Of a stretch of DNA of 64,000 nucleotides, positions 19,272-26,541 are shown piece after piece. Source of the DNA: Deltaproteobacteria bacterium. GTDB taxonomy: Bacteria; Myxococcota; Myxococcia; Myxococcales; Anaeromyxobacteraceae. How positions within the stretch are numbered: position 1 is the first letter of the stretch; each line of letters begins with the position of its first letter. A program made the translations under genes and the position numbers. The notes under the pieces were generated by a model that worked only from the letters and a program-made list of their open reading frames with translations, did not search any database and was not told the origin of the DNA. The stretch is from positions 62,001 to 126,000 of the forward strand of contig JACRMN010000007.1 of assembly GCA_016214955.1 (NCBI GenBank). The letters run 5' to 3'.

Positions 19272-19691
19272 TCAGATGGCCTCGGGATGGGCAGGCGCCT
19301 CGTCGTAGCGGCCGTCGCGGCCGTTGAGGTAGCGCACCGGGATGGCGGCGCGCTGCTCGGGCGAGAGGTCGAGCGCCGGCACGGAGACGGCGTGGAAGAT
19401 GCCGCCGAGCTGGTGGAGGTCGCCCCGCGCGTAGGTGCGGACGCCGCAGGTGCGGCAGAAGGTGAAGGTCAGGTGGGGGCCGGGCTGGCCGGGCGCCGTC
19501 CAGCGGTACTCGGACACGCCGGCGCCGTCGAGCAGGCGGAAGCGCTGCGGCCCCTTCGCGAACGCGAACCAGGCGCGGATCTTGGCGCAGTACGAGCAGT
19601 TGCAGCGGTTGGACCCCTCGTCGAGGTCGAGGTCGGCCTCGAAGCGGATGGCGCCACAGTGACAGCTCCCCTGGTAGGTCTTCACGGGCAT
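19272..19691 (-). CDS. GFA-family (glutathione-dependent formaldehyde-activating enzyme/CENP-V) protein
   Basis: 139 residues with the Zn-binding cysteine pattern of the GFA fold: GSCHCGAIRFEA, NRCNCSYCAK and CRTCGVRTYARG. Some members accelerate the glutathione-formaldehyde adduct; many have no proven activity. ATG 19691 is chosen because a GAGGAG ribosome site lies 7 nt upstream and conserved sequence starts at once. It is divergent from an HxlR regulator, and the 85-bp spacer holds a large palindrome, so control by that regulator is likely. Confidence 0.88.
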   Translation of the reverse strand: MPVKTYQGSCHCGAIRFEADLDLDEGSNRCNCSYCAKIRAWFAFAKGPQRFRLLDGAGVSEYRWTAPGQPGPHLTFTFCRTCGVRTYARGDLHQLGGIFHAVSVPALDLSPEQRAAIPVRYLNGRDGRYDEAPAHPEAI

Positions 19692-19709
19692 GCCCGGCTC
19701 CTCGTCTAT

Positions 19710-19767
19710 CTGCTTGCGTTTCGCAACCGGTTGGCAACCTACCCAAGCGGTTGTAAAATGCAAGCAG
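19710..19767. promoter_or_regulatory. Large palindromic operator between GFA and HxlR genes
   Basis: Two 25-bp arms (19710-19734 and 19743-19767) are inverted copies with 21 of 25 positions matching, separated by 8 bp. Arm ends are CTGCTTGC and GCAAGCAG. The palindrome fills the divergent spacer and overlaps the hxlR promoter, so it is the likely HxlR binding site. Confidence 0.75.
19731..19759 (+). promoter_or_regulatory. Housekeeping-type promoter of the HxlR gene
   Basis: TTGGCA (19731-19736), exactly 17 bp, then TAAAAT (19754-19759). This is a strong sigma-70-like match in a very GC-rich genome. It lies inside the palindrome at 19710-19767 and predicts a start site near 19766, about 11 nt before the ATG at 19777. 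Confidence 0.7.
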
Positions 19768-19776
19768 TCACGGATC

Positions 19777-20208
19777 ATGTCCCCAACCGAGCCCCGCTCC
19801 TACTGCCCGATCAACTTGTCGCTGGAGATCTTCGGCGACGCCTGGACCCTCCTGGTCCTGCGCGACCTGATGTTCTCCGGGAAGCGGCACTTCCGCGAGC
19901 TCCTGCAGTCCGACGAGCGCATCTCGTCGAACATCCTGGCGGACCGGCTGGCCCGGCTCGTCGAGCACGGCCTGCTCACCCGGTCCGGCGACCCCACCCA
20001 CAGGCAGAAGGCGATCTACTCGCTCACCGAGAAGGCCATCCAGCTCCTCCCCGTCGTCGTCCAGATCGGCGCCTGGGGCTCGCGCTGGGTGCCCGACGCC
20101 AGGAAGCTCGACGCGGCCGCCCGCAGGTTCGTGCGCCAGCTCCAGGAGGGCGGGCCGCGCCTGTGGGCCAGGCGGATGGACGAGCTGCGCGCGGTGCACC
20201 TGCGCTGA
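19777..20208 (+). CDS. HxlR-family winged-helix transcriptional regulator
   Basis: About 143 residues with the HxlR (MarR-like) winged helix: YCPINLSLEIFGDAWTLLVLRDL, KRHFRELLQ, ISSNILADRLARLVEHGLL, and the wing SGDPTHRQKAIYSLTEKA. HxlR proteins are dimeric redox or electrophile sensors that often regulate a divergent gene. A Cys (YCPI) near residue 10 is in the place where sensing cysteines occur in several homologues. ATG 19777 fits the promoter at 19731-19759. No Shine-Dalgarno is evident in the very short leader. Probably controls itself and the GFA gene. Confidence 0.9.
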   Translation: MSPTEPRSYCPINLSLEIFGDAWTLLVLRDLMFSGKRHFRELLQSDERISSNILADRLARLVEHGLLTRSGDPTHRQKAIYSLTEKAIQLLPVVVQIGAWGSRWVPDARKLDAAARRFVRQLQEGGPRLWARRMDELRAVHLR

Positions 20209-20227
20209 GGGGCTCGCCCGCAGGGAT

Positions 20228-20722
20228 TCAGCGGCGCTTTCCCCGGGCCCGGAGGGTGGCGTCGAGGAGTGGCAGCGCCGCCAGGTCCTTGGGGCGGCCG
20301 ATGGCTCGCTTCAGCTCCACGATGGCCTCCAGGTCGAGCAGGCGCACCTGGAAGCCGCCCAGGTCCATGAGCACGCACCTGCGCACCAGCGCCGCGTGGT
20401 CGAGCAGGGCCTCCGGTGGCCCCACGGCACCCATGAAGTCGATGGGCCCCAGGTCGGTCTCGAGGAGCTGGTGACCGGGACCGATGAGGTGAGCCGCCGT
20501 CGGCGCCAGCCCTCGCGGACCGCCGCGATACCTGCCGCCGTGCTGGCCGAGCCAGCCGAGGATGCGCGCGACGTTCTCCTCGGTCCGCGCATGCACGACG
20601 TCGCTGTCGAACGTCTGAGCCGGGGCCCCCTGCAGGACCGCGGCCCCCATTCCGATCACCACCAGCTCGACCCTAGCCTCGCCGAGGGTCTGCAGCAGGC
20701 GCTTCGGGGAGAATGCGCGCAT
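20228..20722 (-). CDS. Nucleotidyltransferase-fold protein (AbiEii/MNT-like)
   Basis: 164 residues. The N-terminal pattern VELVVIGMGAAVLQGAP followed by TFDSDVVHARTEENVARIL matches the minimal nucleotidyltransferase core, with the DSD acidic pair in place of the usual DxD and GMG for GGS/GGG. The C-terminal half (IDFMGAVGPPEAL, LDLEAIVELKRAIGRPKD) matches DUF6036/AbiEii-like proteins. Such proteins are found as toxins, in defence systems and as housekeeping transferases. Its start overlaps the end of a small upstream gene by 50 nt, so the two are coupled. Function is inference. Confidence 0.72.
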   Translation of the reverse strand: MRAFSPKRLLQTLGEARVELVVIGMGAAVLQGAPAQTFDSDVVHARTEENVARILGWLGQHGGRYRGGPRGLAPTAAHLIGPGHQLLETDLGPIDFMGAVGPPEALLDHAALVRRCVLMDLGGFQVRLLDLEAIVELKRAIGRPKDLAALPLLDATLRARGKRR

Positions 20723-20888
20723 TCCGCCTCAGCTCGAGCAGGTCGTTGGCGAAGGATTGCCAGGCATCGAGCCGCTGCGCCGGGGTGAGTGCCAGGAAGG
20801 ACTCGACCAGCGTCAGGTCGTTGCCCCACTCGTCCTGGCGGTCAGCGGCCGCCTCCGGTCCGGCATGCACGACCGGAGGGTATCGCAC
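20673..20888 (-). CDS. Small protein preceding nucleotidyltransferase
   Basis: 71 codons from GTG 20888. The central part (TLVESFLALTPAQRLDAWQSFANDLLELR) matches the short proteins that often precede MNT/AbiEii-like nucleotidyltransferases, where a region like this (LTPEERL) is common. It overlaps the nucleotidyltransferase by 50 nt in another frame, which supports cotranslation. It could be an antitoxin-like or substrate-presenting partner. Start choice is uncertain: another GTG lies six codons in. Confidence 0.6.
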   Translation of the reverse strand: MRYPPVVHAGPEAAADRQDEWGNDLTLVESFLALTPAQRLDAWQSFANDLLELRRNARILPEAPAADPRRG

Positions 20889-20936
20889 GCCCGCGATCGG
20901 GCGCCAGCCGGCCTCGCCCTGCCCGGGAGGCGCCCC

Positions 20937-23489
20937 TCACGCCAGCCTCTCCTGCAGCCTCGCCAGCGCGGCCACCAGGTCCGGCTTCTCGCCGAGCACC
21001 GGCAGGAGCGGGTCGGCCTTCTGCCGGCGCAGGCGCGCCGGCATGGTGCGGATGGTGTAGCTGCGCGGGTCGAGCTTCGGGTTCACCTCGCTCCAGCGCA
21101 GCGGCGCCGAGACCGGCGCACCGGGGCGGGGCCGCACGCAGTAGGGGGCGGCGATGGTCTTCCCCTGGCCGTTCTGCAGCGTGTCCACGTACACCTTGCC
21201 GCCGCGGGCCGCAGGCGTGCGCACCATGGTGGCGATGGCGGGCAGCCGGTCGCAGAGCACCCGGCCCAGCAGGCCCGCGAGCTGCCGCGACTGCTCGTGG
21301 GTGAGCTGCTGCCCCAGCGGGACGAGGAGGTGCAGGCCCGACTGGCCGGTGGTCTTCACGTGGCAGGGGAGCTCGATGTCGTCGCAGAGCTCCCTGGCGG
21401 CGCGGGCGATCTGGATCACATGGGCGAAGGGCGCCTCCTTGGGGTCGAGGTCGATGATGCACCAGTCGGGCCGCGAGAGCTCCGGCGCCCGGCTCGACCA
21501 GAGGTGGATGGGGATGGTGCCCAGGTTGGCCAGGTAGAGCAGCGTCCGCTCGTCGTCGCAGACGAAGTGCTCCACCTCCGCGCCCCGCTCCTCGCTCCAC
21601 ACCCGGACGCGCCGCACCCAGGCCGGCGTCCACTCCGGCGCGTCCTTCTGGAAGAAGGACTTGCCGTGGATGCCGTCGGGGTAGCGGGTGAGCACCAGCG
21701 GCCTGTCCTTCAGGTAGGGCAGGAACCAGGGCGCCACGGTGCGGTACCACTCGATGAGATGACCCTTGGTGAACCCGTCCTCGGGGAAGTAGGGCTTCTC
21801 CAGGTTGGAGAAGACGAGCGGCGCCTCCTCCCCCTGACCCTCTCCCCCGCCGGCGCGGGGGAGAGGGAAGGGAGGTTCGCGGCCGGGAGCGCTCTTCTCC
21901 CTCTCCCCCTCCCTCACGCACTCCTCCGGGCGCTTGTCCTCCCGCAGCCGCACGAAGGCCGGGTGGCGCAGCAGCCCCTCCTCCGTCCACTCCAGGAACC
22001 GCACCTCCACGCAGAGCGTCGGCTCCACCCAGGTGGAGCCCTTCTGCGCCTCCCTGGGCACCGGGCAGACCGGCTCGGGGCGCCGCTGCGCCTCCAGCCG
22101 ATCGCGCAGCGCCTGGAGCTCCCTGTCGGTGAAGCCGGTGCCGACGCTCCCGGCGTACACCAGGCCGCACCCGTCGTGCACGGCCAGCTGCAGCGCCCCC
22201 AGCCCCACCCGGCCGCTGCCGCCCGGCGCCGTGAACCCGATGACGGCGAGATCGCCGGTGCGCTCGGCCCGCACCTTCCGCCAGGCGGGCGAGCGCCCCT
22301 CGCGGTAGGGGGCGTCGGCCCGCTTCCCCACCATCCCCTCCAGCCCCTGGGCCCGCGCCGCCTCGAAGAACGCCTCGCCCCGCTCGGCCACGTGGTCGGC
22401 GAAGCGCAGCGGCCCCTCCCGGGGAAGGAGCCGCCGCAGCGCCTCCTTGCGGGCCAGCAGCGGCAGGCCGCGCAGGTCGAGGTCGCCGAGCGCGAGGAGG
22501 TCGAAGGCCATGAGCGTGGCCGGCTGCCCCACGCTGGCCTGCGCCGCGGCGGCGCCCTCCAGCCGGGCCCGCTGCTGCAGCGCCTGGAAGCGGGGTTTGC
22601 CGTCGGTGCCCAGCACCACGATCTCGCCGTCGAGGAGCGCCCGCTCGCAGGGCAGGGCCCGCAGCGCCCGCGCGATCTCCGGCCAGGCGGCCGTGCCCGG
22701 GGCGCCGCTGCGGTAGCGCACCACGGCCCCGGCGCCGCGCCGCTCGCAGAGCGCCCGCCAGCCGTCCCACTTGATCTCGAAGATCCAGCCCGGCCCGCCG
22801 AACGGCCCCGGCGCCGCCTGCGCCAGCATGGGGCGCACCCTCTCCGCCTCCACCGCGCGGCGCACCGCCCCCTGCGCCACGAGCTCGGCCTCGAGGCCGG
22901 CGGTGCGCGCCGGCCCCTCCTTGAGCTCGGCCAGGGTGAGGCCCGAGAGCACCGAGGCGTCGGAGGGTGGGCGCTTCCTGCCCGGGTCGGCCCAGGCGTC
23001 GCGGTGCTTGAGGAGGAGCCACTCCCTGGGGTTGCGCCTGGTGCGGACCAGCGTCCACTCGCCGCGCAGCTTGTAGCCCTGCAGCGTGAAGAGGAGCTTC
23101 CCCTTCCGGTACCCCTCGTCGAAGTCGCCGATGGGCGTCCAGGCCCCGCGGTCCCAGACGATGACCGGCCCGGCGCCGTACTCGCCCCGGGGGATGATCC
23201 CCTCGAAGTCGGCGTACTCCACCGGGTGGTCCTCCACCTCCACCGCCAGCCGCTTGTCGGCCGGGTCGGCCGAGGGGCCCTGGGGCACGGCCCAGCTCTT
23301 CAGCACCCCGCCCCACTCCAGCCGGAAGTCGTGGTGCATGCGGCGGGCGGCGTGCTGCTGGATCACGAACTGGAGCGGCCCCGCGCCCTTCGCCTGGCCG
23401 TGAACAGACCCGAATGGTTCGGGGGTGCGGGATGCGGCCCGCTTCTGGCGATATCGGGCCAGCGGGTCGGTTTCGGGCCTCGGCGCCAC
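20937..23489 (-). CDS. ligD: LigD, multidomain ATP-dependent DNA ligase for NHEJ
   Basis: About 850 residues in the order phosphoesterase, ligase, polymerase. The 3'-phosphoesterase domain shows QHAARRMHHDFRLEWGG and PRGEYGAGPVIVWDRG. The ligase domain carries the lysine motif EIKWDGWR and DGEIVVL. The primase-like polymerase domain shows LEKPYFPEDG, GIHGKSFFQKD and the metal motif IDLDP. It repairs double-strand breaks with Ku, encoded divergently at 23510. GTG 23489 is chosen because it lies six bases after a -10 box shared with ku, whereas an ATG at 23516 would overlap the ku coding start. A palindromic repeat lies in the ligase-polymerase linker (21838-21867). Confidence 0.93.
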   Translation of the reverse strand: MAPRPETDPLARYRQKRAASRTPEPFGSVHGQAKGAGPLQFVIQQHAARRMHHDFRLEWGGVLKSWAVPQGPSADPADKRLAVEVEDHPVEYADFEGIIPRGEYGAGPVIVWDRGAWTPIGDFDEGYRKGKLLFTLQGYKLRGEWTLVRTRRNPREWLLLKHRDAWADPGRKRPPSDASVLSGLTLAELKEGPARTAGLEAELVAQGAVRRAVEAERVRPMLAQAAPGPFGGPGWIFEIKWDGWRALCERRGAGAVVRYRSGAPGTAAWPEIARALRALPCERALLDGEIVVLGTDGKPRFQALQQRARLEGAAAAQASVGQPATLMAFDLLALGDLDLRGLPLLARKEALRRLLPREGPLRFADHVAERGEAFFEAARAQGLEGMVGKRADAPYREGRSPAWRKVRAERTGDLAVIGFTAPGGSGRVGLGALQLAVHDGCGLVYAGSVGTGFTDRELQALRDRLEAQRRPEPVCPVPREAQKGSTWVEPTLCVEVRFLEWTEEGLLRHPAFVRLREDKRPEECVREGEREKSAPGREPPFPLPRAGGGEGQGEEAPLVFSNLEKPYFPEDGFTKGHLIEWYRTVAPWFLPYLKDRPLVLTRYPDGIHGKSFFQKDAPEWTPAWVRRVRVWSEERGAEVEHFVCDDERTLLYLANLGTIPIHLWSSRAPELSRPDWCIIDLDPKEAPFAHVIQIARAARELCDDIELPCHVKTTGQSGLHLLVPLGQQLTHEQSRQLAGLLGRVLCDRLPAIATMVRTPAARGGKVYVDTLQNGQGKTIAAPYCVRPRPGAPVSAPLRWSEVNPKLDPRSYTIRTMPARLRRQKADPLLPVLGEKPDLVAALARLQERLA
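21838..21867. repeat. Perfect palindromic repeat inside ligD
   Basis: A 13-bp perfect inverted repeat (arm CCCTCTCCCCCGC) with a 4-nt loop, flanked by further CTCCCC/GGGAGG runs across about 21825-21920. It is translated in frame as the linker between the ligase and polymerase domains. The sequence resembles dispersed short palindromic (REP-like) elements of high-GC genomes, and a related hairpin occurs at 33799-33830. Confidence 0.65.
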
Positions 23490-23495
23490 GCCCTT

Positions 23496-23503
23496 CTTAT
23501 AAT
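23496..23503. promoter_or_regulatory. Shared bidirectional -10 box of ku and ligD
   Basis: On the plus strand TATAAT (23498-23503) ends six bases before the ku ATG at 23510. On the minus strand TATAAG (23501-23496) ends six bases before the ligD GTG at 23489. One 8-bp TA-rich element therefore serves both directions with symmetric spacing. That places +1 at or beside each start codon and implies leaderless mRNAs. No good -35 is evident. Confidence 0.65.
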
Positions 23504-23509
23504 GCGCCC

Positions 23510-24427
23510 ATGGCACCGCGATCGATCGCCACCGGGACCATCTCCTTCGGTCTGGTCTCCATCCCGGTGAAGCTCTTTGCCGCCACCGAGGCCGCGGCCG
23601 GCATCTCCTTCAACCTGCTTCACCAGAAGTGCGGCTCCCGGGTGAAGCAGCAGTACGTCTGCCCGCAGGACGGCGAGGTGGTGCCCCGCGACGCCATGGT
23701 GAAGGGGTACGAGTTCCAGAAGGACAAGTACGTCACCTTCAGCGCCGAGGAGCTGAAGACGCTGGAGCAGGCCGCCACCCAGGCCATCGAGATCGCCGAG
23801 TTCGTGCCCGCCGAGCGGGTGGACGCCGTCTTCTACGAGAAGGCCTACTTCCTCGGGCCCGACCGCGGCGGCGCCAAGGCCTACCGGCTGCTGGCCGAGG
23901 CGCTCAAGCGCGCCGGCAAGGCGGCGGTGGCCCGCTATGCGGCGCGCGGCAAGCAGTACCTGGTGCTCCTGCGGCCCCTCTCCGGCCGGCTGGTGATGCA
24001 GCAGCTCTTCCACGCCGACGAGGTGCGCTCCATCGAGGAGATCCCGGTGGACGAGGCCGAGCTCAAGGAGCCGGAGATCCAGCTGGCGCTGCAGCTCGTG
24101 GAGCAGACCGCCACCGACGCCTTCCACCCCGAGGCCTACACGGACGAGGTGAAGGCGCGGACGCTGGCTCTCATCGACCAGAAGATCCAGGGGCAGGAGA
24201 TCGCCGTGGCGCCGGCCGAGGAGCCGCGCGCCCAGGTCATCGACCTCATGGAGGCGCTGAAGGCCAGCCTGGCCGCGGGCCCGGAGCGACAGGCCGGTGC
24301 CGCACCTGCTGCCGCACCGGCTGCTGCGCCCGCCGCGGAGGCGGCGCCCGCGCCGGCCCCGGAGCGCAAGGCGCCCAAGCGCGCCCCGCGCGAGGAGCCG
24401 GCGAAGGGGCGGGCCGCGAAGAAGTAA
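23510..24427 (+). CDS. ku: Ku protein, bacterial NHEJ end-binding factor
   Basis: 305 residues. The Ku core is clear: MAPRSIATGTISFGLVSIPVKLF, LLHQKCGSRVKQQYVCPQDG, KGYEFQKDKYVTF, FVPAERVDAVFYEKAYFLGPD, LLRPLSGRLVMQQLFHADEVR. The C-terminal extension is Ala/Pro/Lys-rich (PAAAPAAAPAAEAAPAPAPERKAPKR), typical of the unstructured basic tails of bacterial Ku. It binds broken DNA ends as a homodimer and recruits LigD, encoded divergently. The ATG at 23510 is the first conserved residue and lies directly after the -10 box, consistent with a leaderless transcript. Confidence 0.95.
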   Translation: MAPRSIATGTISFGLVSIPVKLFAATEAAAGISFNLLHQKCGSRVKQQYVCPQDGEVVPRDAMVKGYEFQKDKYVTFSAEELKTLEQAATQAIEIAEFVPAERVDAVFYEKAYFLGPDRGGAKAYRLLAEALKRAGKAAVARYAARGKQYLVLLRPLSGRLVMQQLFHADEVRSIEEIPVDEAELKEPEIQLALQLVEQTATDAFHPEAYTDEVKARTLALIDQKIQGQEIAVAPAEEPRAQVIDLMEALKASLAAGPERQAGAAPAAAPAAAPAAEAAPAPAPERKAPKRAPREEPAKGRAAKK

Positions 24428-24436
24428 GCTCCAGGG

Positions 24437-25270
24437 ATGTGGGGCTACCGCACCAGCGACGTGGCCCGGATGCTGGGCGTGCCGGAGGAGCGGGTCCGCT
24501 CCTGGGCGCGGCTCGGATTCGCCAGCCCGCGGCGCGGCCCGCGCGGCGCGCTGCTCTTCTCCTTCCAGGACCTGGTCCTCTTGCGCTCGGCCCGCGAGCT
24601 CCTGGCGGCCGGCGTGCCGGCCCGGCGCGCCGGGCGGGCGCTGCGCTCGCTGCGCCGCCGCCTCCCCGAGGGGCGCACGCTGGCCTCGGTGCGCATCGCC
24701 GCCGACGGCGACCGGCTGGTGATCCGCGACGGCAAGGGGGCCTGGCGGCCCGAGTCGGGCCAGGGGCTCTTCGACTTCGGCGTCGCCCAGCTCGCCGAGC
24801 GGGTGGCCCCCATCGTCAAGGAGGCGGCACAGGCGCGCGACGCCTCCGGCCTCGACGCCCAGGCCTGGTACCTGTGGGGCTGCGACCTGGAGGGCGCGTC
24901 GCCGGCCCAGGCGCGGAAGGCCTACGCCCGCGCGCTGGAGCTGGACCCGGACCACCCCGGCGCCAACCTCAACCTGGGCCGGCTCCTCCACGAGGCCGGC
25001 GACGGCGCCGGCGCCGAGCTGCACTACCGCCGCGCCCTGGAGGCCCGGCCCGGCGACGGCGTGGCGCTCTTCAACCTGGGCGTGGCCCTCGAGGACCAGG
25101 GCAAGGCGGAGGAGGCGCTCCTGGCCTACGCCCGCTGCCTGGAGAGCGCGCCGGAGCAGGCCGACGCCCACTTCAACGCCTCCCGCATCCTGGAGAGGCT
25201 GGGGCGCAAGGCCGAGGCGCTGCGCCACCTGGTGGCCTACCGGCGGCTCACCCGCGGCGGTGGCCGTTGA
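24437..25270 (+). CDS. MerR-type HTH and TPR fusion protein
   Basis: 277 residues. Residues 1-70 are a MerR-type winged helix (YRTSDVARMLGVPEERVRSWARLGFASP, FSFQDLVLLRSARELLAAGVPARR). Residues ~140-275 hold about four tetratricopeptide repeats (ARKAYARALELDPDHPGA, HYRRALEARPGDGVALFNLG, LLAYARCLESAPEQADAHFN). The DNA-binding plus protein-binding architecture suggests a regulator or adaptor; no ligand domain is seen. It starts 9 bp after ku. The next gene starts in its stop codon (TTGA), so it is cotranscribed with the transporter gene. Confidence 0.85.
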   Translation: MWGYRTSDVARMLGVPEERVRSWARLGFASPRRGPRGALLFSFQDLVLLRSARELLAAGVPARRAGRALRSLRRRLPEGRTLASVRIAADGDRLVIRDGKGAWRPESGQGLFDFGVAQLAERVAPIVKEAAQARDASGLDAQAWYLWGCDLEGASPAQARKAYARALELDPDHPGANLNLGRLLHEAGDGAGAELHYRRALEARPGDGVALFNLGVALEDQGKAEEALLAYARCLESAPEQADAHFNASRILERLGRKAEALRHLVAYRRLTRGGGR

Positions 25271-26541
25271 GCGGCCCGGCCGGCCTCCTGCGCCGCGTCG
25301 TCCGGGTGGAGCCGGGCGAGGGCTCCGCCCTCGGCTGGTCCTTCGCCTACTTCTTCTCGCTCCTCGCCGCCTGGTACGTGCTGCGGCCGGTGCGGGAGGA
25401 GATGGGCATCCAGGGCGGCCTGGAGCGGCTGCCCTGGGCCTTCACCGCCGTCTTCCTGGTGATGCTGGCCGCGGTACCGGCCTTCTCGGCGCTGGTGGCG
25501 CGGGTGCCGCGCTCCCGCGCCATCCCGGCGGTCTACGGCTTCTTCCTCGTGAACCTGCTCGCCTTCTGGGCGCTGCTCGGCGCCGGGGGAGGGCGCCCGT
25601 GGCTGGCCGGCACCTTCTTCGTCTGGGCCAGCGTCTTCAACCTCTTCGTGGTCTCGGTCTTCTGGAGCTACATGGCCGACCTCTGGGACCCGGCCCAGGG
25701 CAAGCGGCTCTTCGGCTTCATCTCGGCCGGAGGCAGCGCCGGGGCGGTGGCCGGGCCGGCGCTGGCGCGGCTGCTGGTGAGCGCCGTGGGCGTGCGCGGG
25801 CTGCTGCTGGTGGCCGCGGGGCTCCTGGCGCTGGCGACGCTCTGCGCCGGGCGGCTCTCTCGCTGGGCTCACCACGCGCGCGGAGGCGCCGCCGGCAGCG
25901 GCGCGGCGCTGGGCGGCGGCCCCTTCTCCGGCTTCGCCGAGGTGGCCCGCTCCTCCTACCTGCTGGCGCTCGCCGGCCACATGCTGCTCATCACCTCGAG
26001 CGGCACGGTGCTCTACCTCCTGCAGCAGCGGCTCGTGGCCGGCGCCTTCCAGAGCCCGGTGGAGCGCACCGCCTTCTTCGCCACCGTCGACCTGGTGGTG
26101 AACGTGGCCTCGCTCGCCGTCCAGGCCTTCGCCACCGGCCCCGCCTTCGCGGCGCTGGGCGTGGGCGTGGGCCTCCTCCTCCACCCCGCCCTCTCGGTGG
26201 TGGGTCTCCTGGCGGTGGCCGCCTCCCCCACGCTCGGCCTGGTGGCGGCCCTGGGCGGGCTGCGCCGGGTGGTCCACTACGGCCTGGAGCGGCCGGCCCG
26301 CGAGGTGCTGTTCACCGTCCTCACCCGAGAGGAGAAGTACAAGGCCAAGAGCTTCATCGACACCGTGCTCTACCGGGCCGGCGACGCCCTGGGCGGGTGG
26401 GGCTGGAAGGCGCTCGGCGGGCTGGGCCTGGCCCTCTCCGCCTCGGCCCTCTCGGCGCTGCCGCTTGCGCTGGCCTGGCTGGCGGTCGCCCACTATCTCC
26501 GGAGGCGCCATGCCGCGCTCGAGGTGGCCCGCAGGACCTGA
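25267..26541 (+). CDS. ATP/ADP-carrier-like (NTP/NDP exchange, TLC-type) MFS membrane protein
   Basis: 424 residues from a TTG overlapping the previous stop. About ten to twelve hydrophobic helices are seen. Diagnostic pieces include FAYFFSLLAAWYVLRPVREEMGIQGG, FVVSVFWSYMADLWDPAQGKRLFGFISAGGSAGAVAGP and GLERPAREVLFTVLTREEKYKAKSFIDTVLYRAGDALGGW, all typical of bacterial relatives of the nucleotide transporters. In free-living bacteria the substrate of these proteins is not known; nucleotide exchange should not be assumed. It overlaps the start of the next gene by 32 nt. No alternative ATG or GTG start fits better. Confidence 0.8.
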   Translation: MSGPAGLLRRVVRVEPGEGSALGWSFAYFFSLLAAWYVLRPVREEMGIQGGLERLPWAFTAVFLVMLAAVPAFSALVARVPRSRAIPAVYGFFLVNLLAFWALLGAGGGRPWLAGTFFVWASVFNLFVVSVFWSYMADLWDPAQGKRLFGFISAGGSAGAVAGPALARLLVSAVGVRGLLLVAAGLLALATLCAGRLSRWAHHARGGAAGSGAALGGGPFSGFAEVARSSYLLALAGHMLLITSSGTVLYLLQQRLVAGAFQSPVERTAFFATVDLVVNVASLAVQAFATGPAFAALGVGVGLLLHPALSVVGLLAVAASPTLGLVAALGGLRRVVHYGLERPAREVLFTVLTREEKYKAKSFIDTVLYRAGDALGGWGWKALGGLGLALSASALSALPLALAWLAVAHYLRRRHAALEVARRT

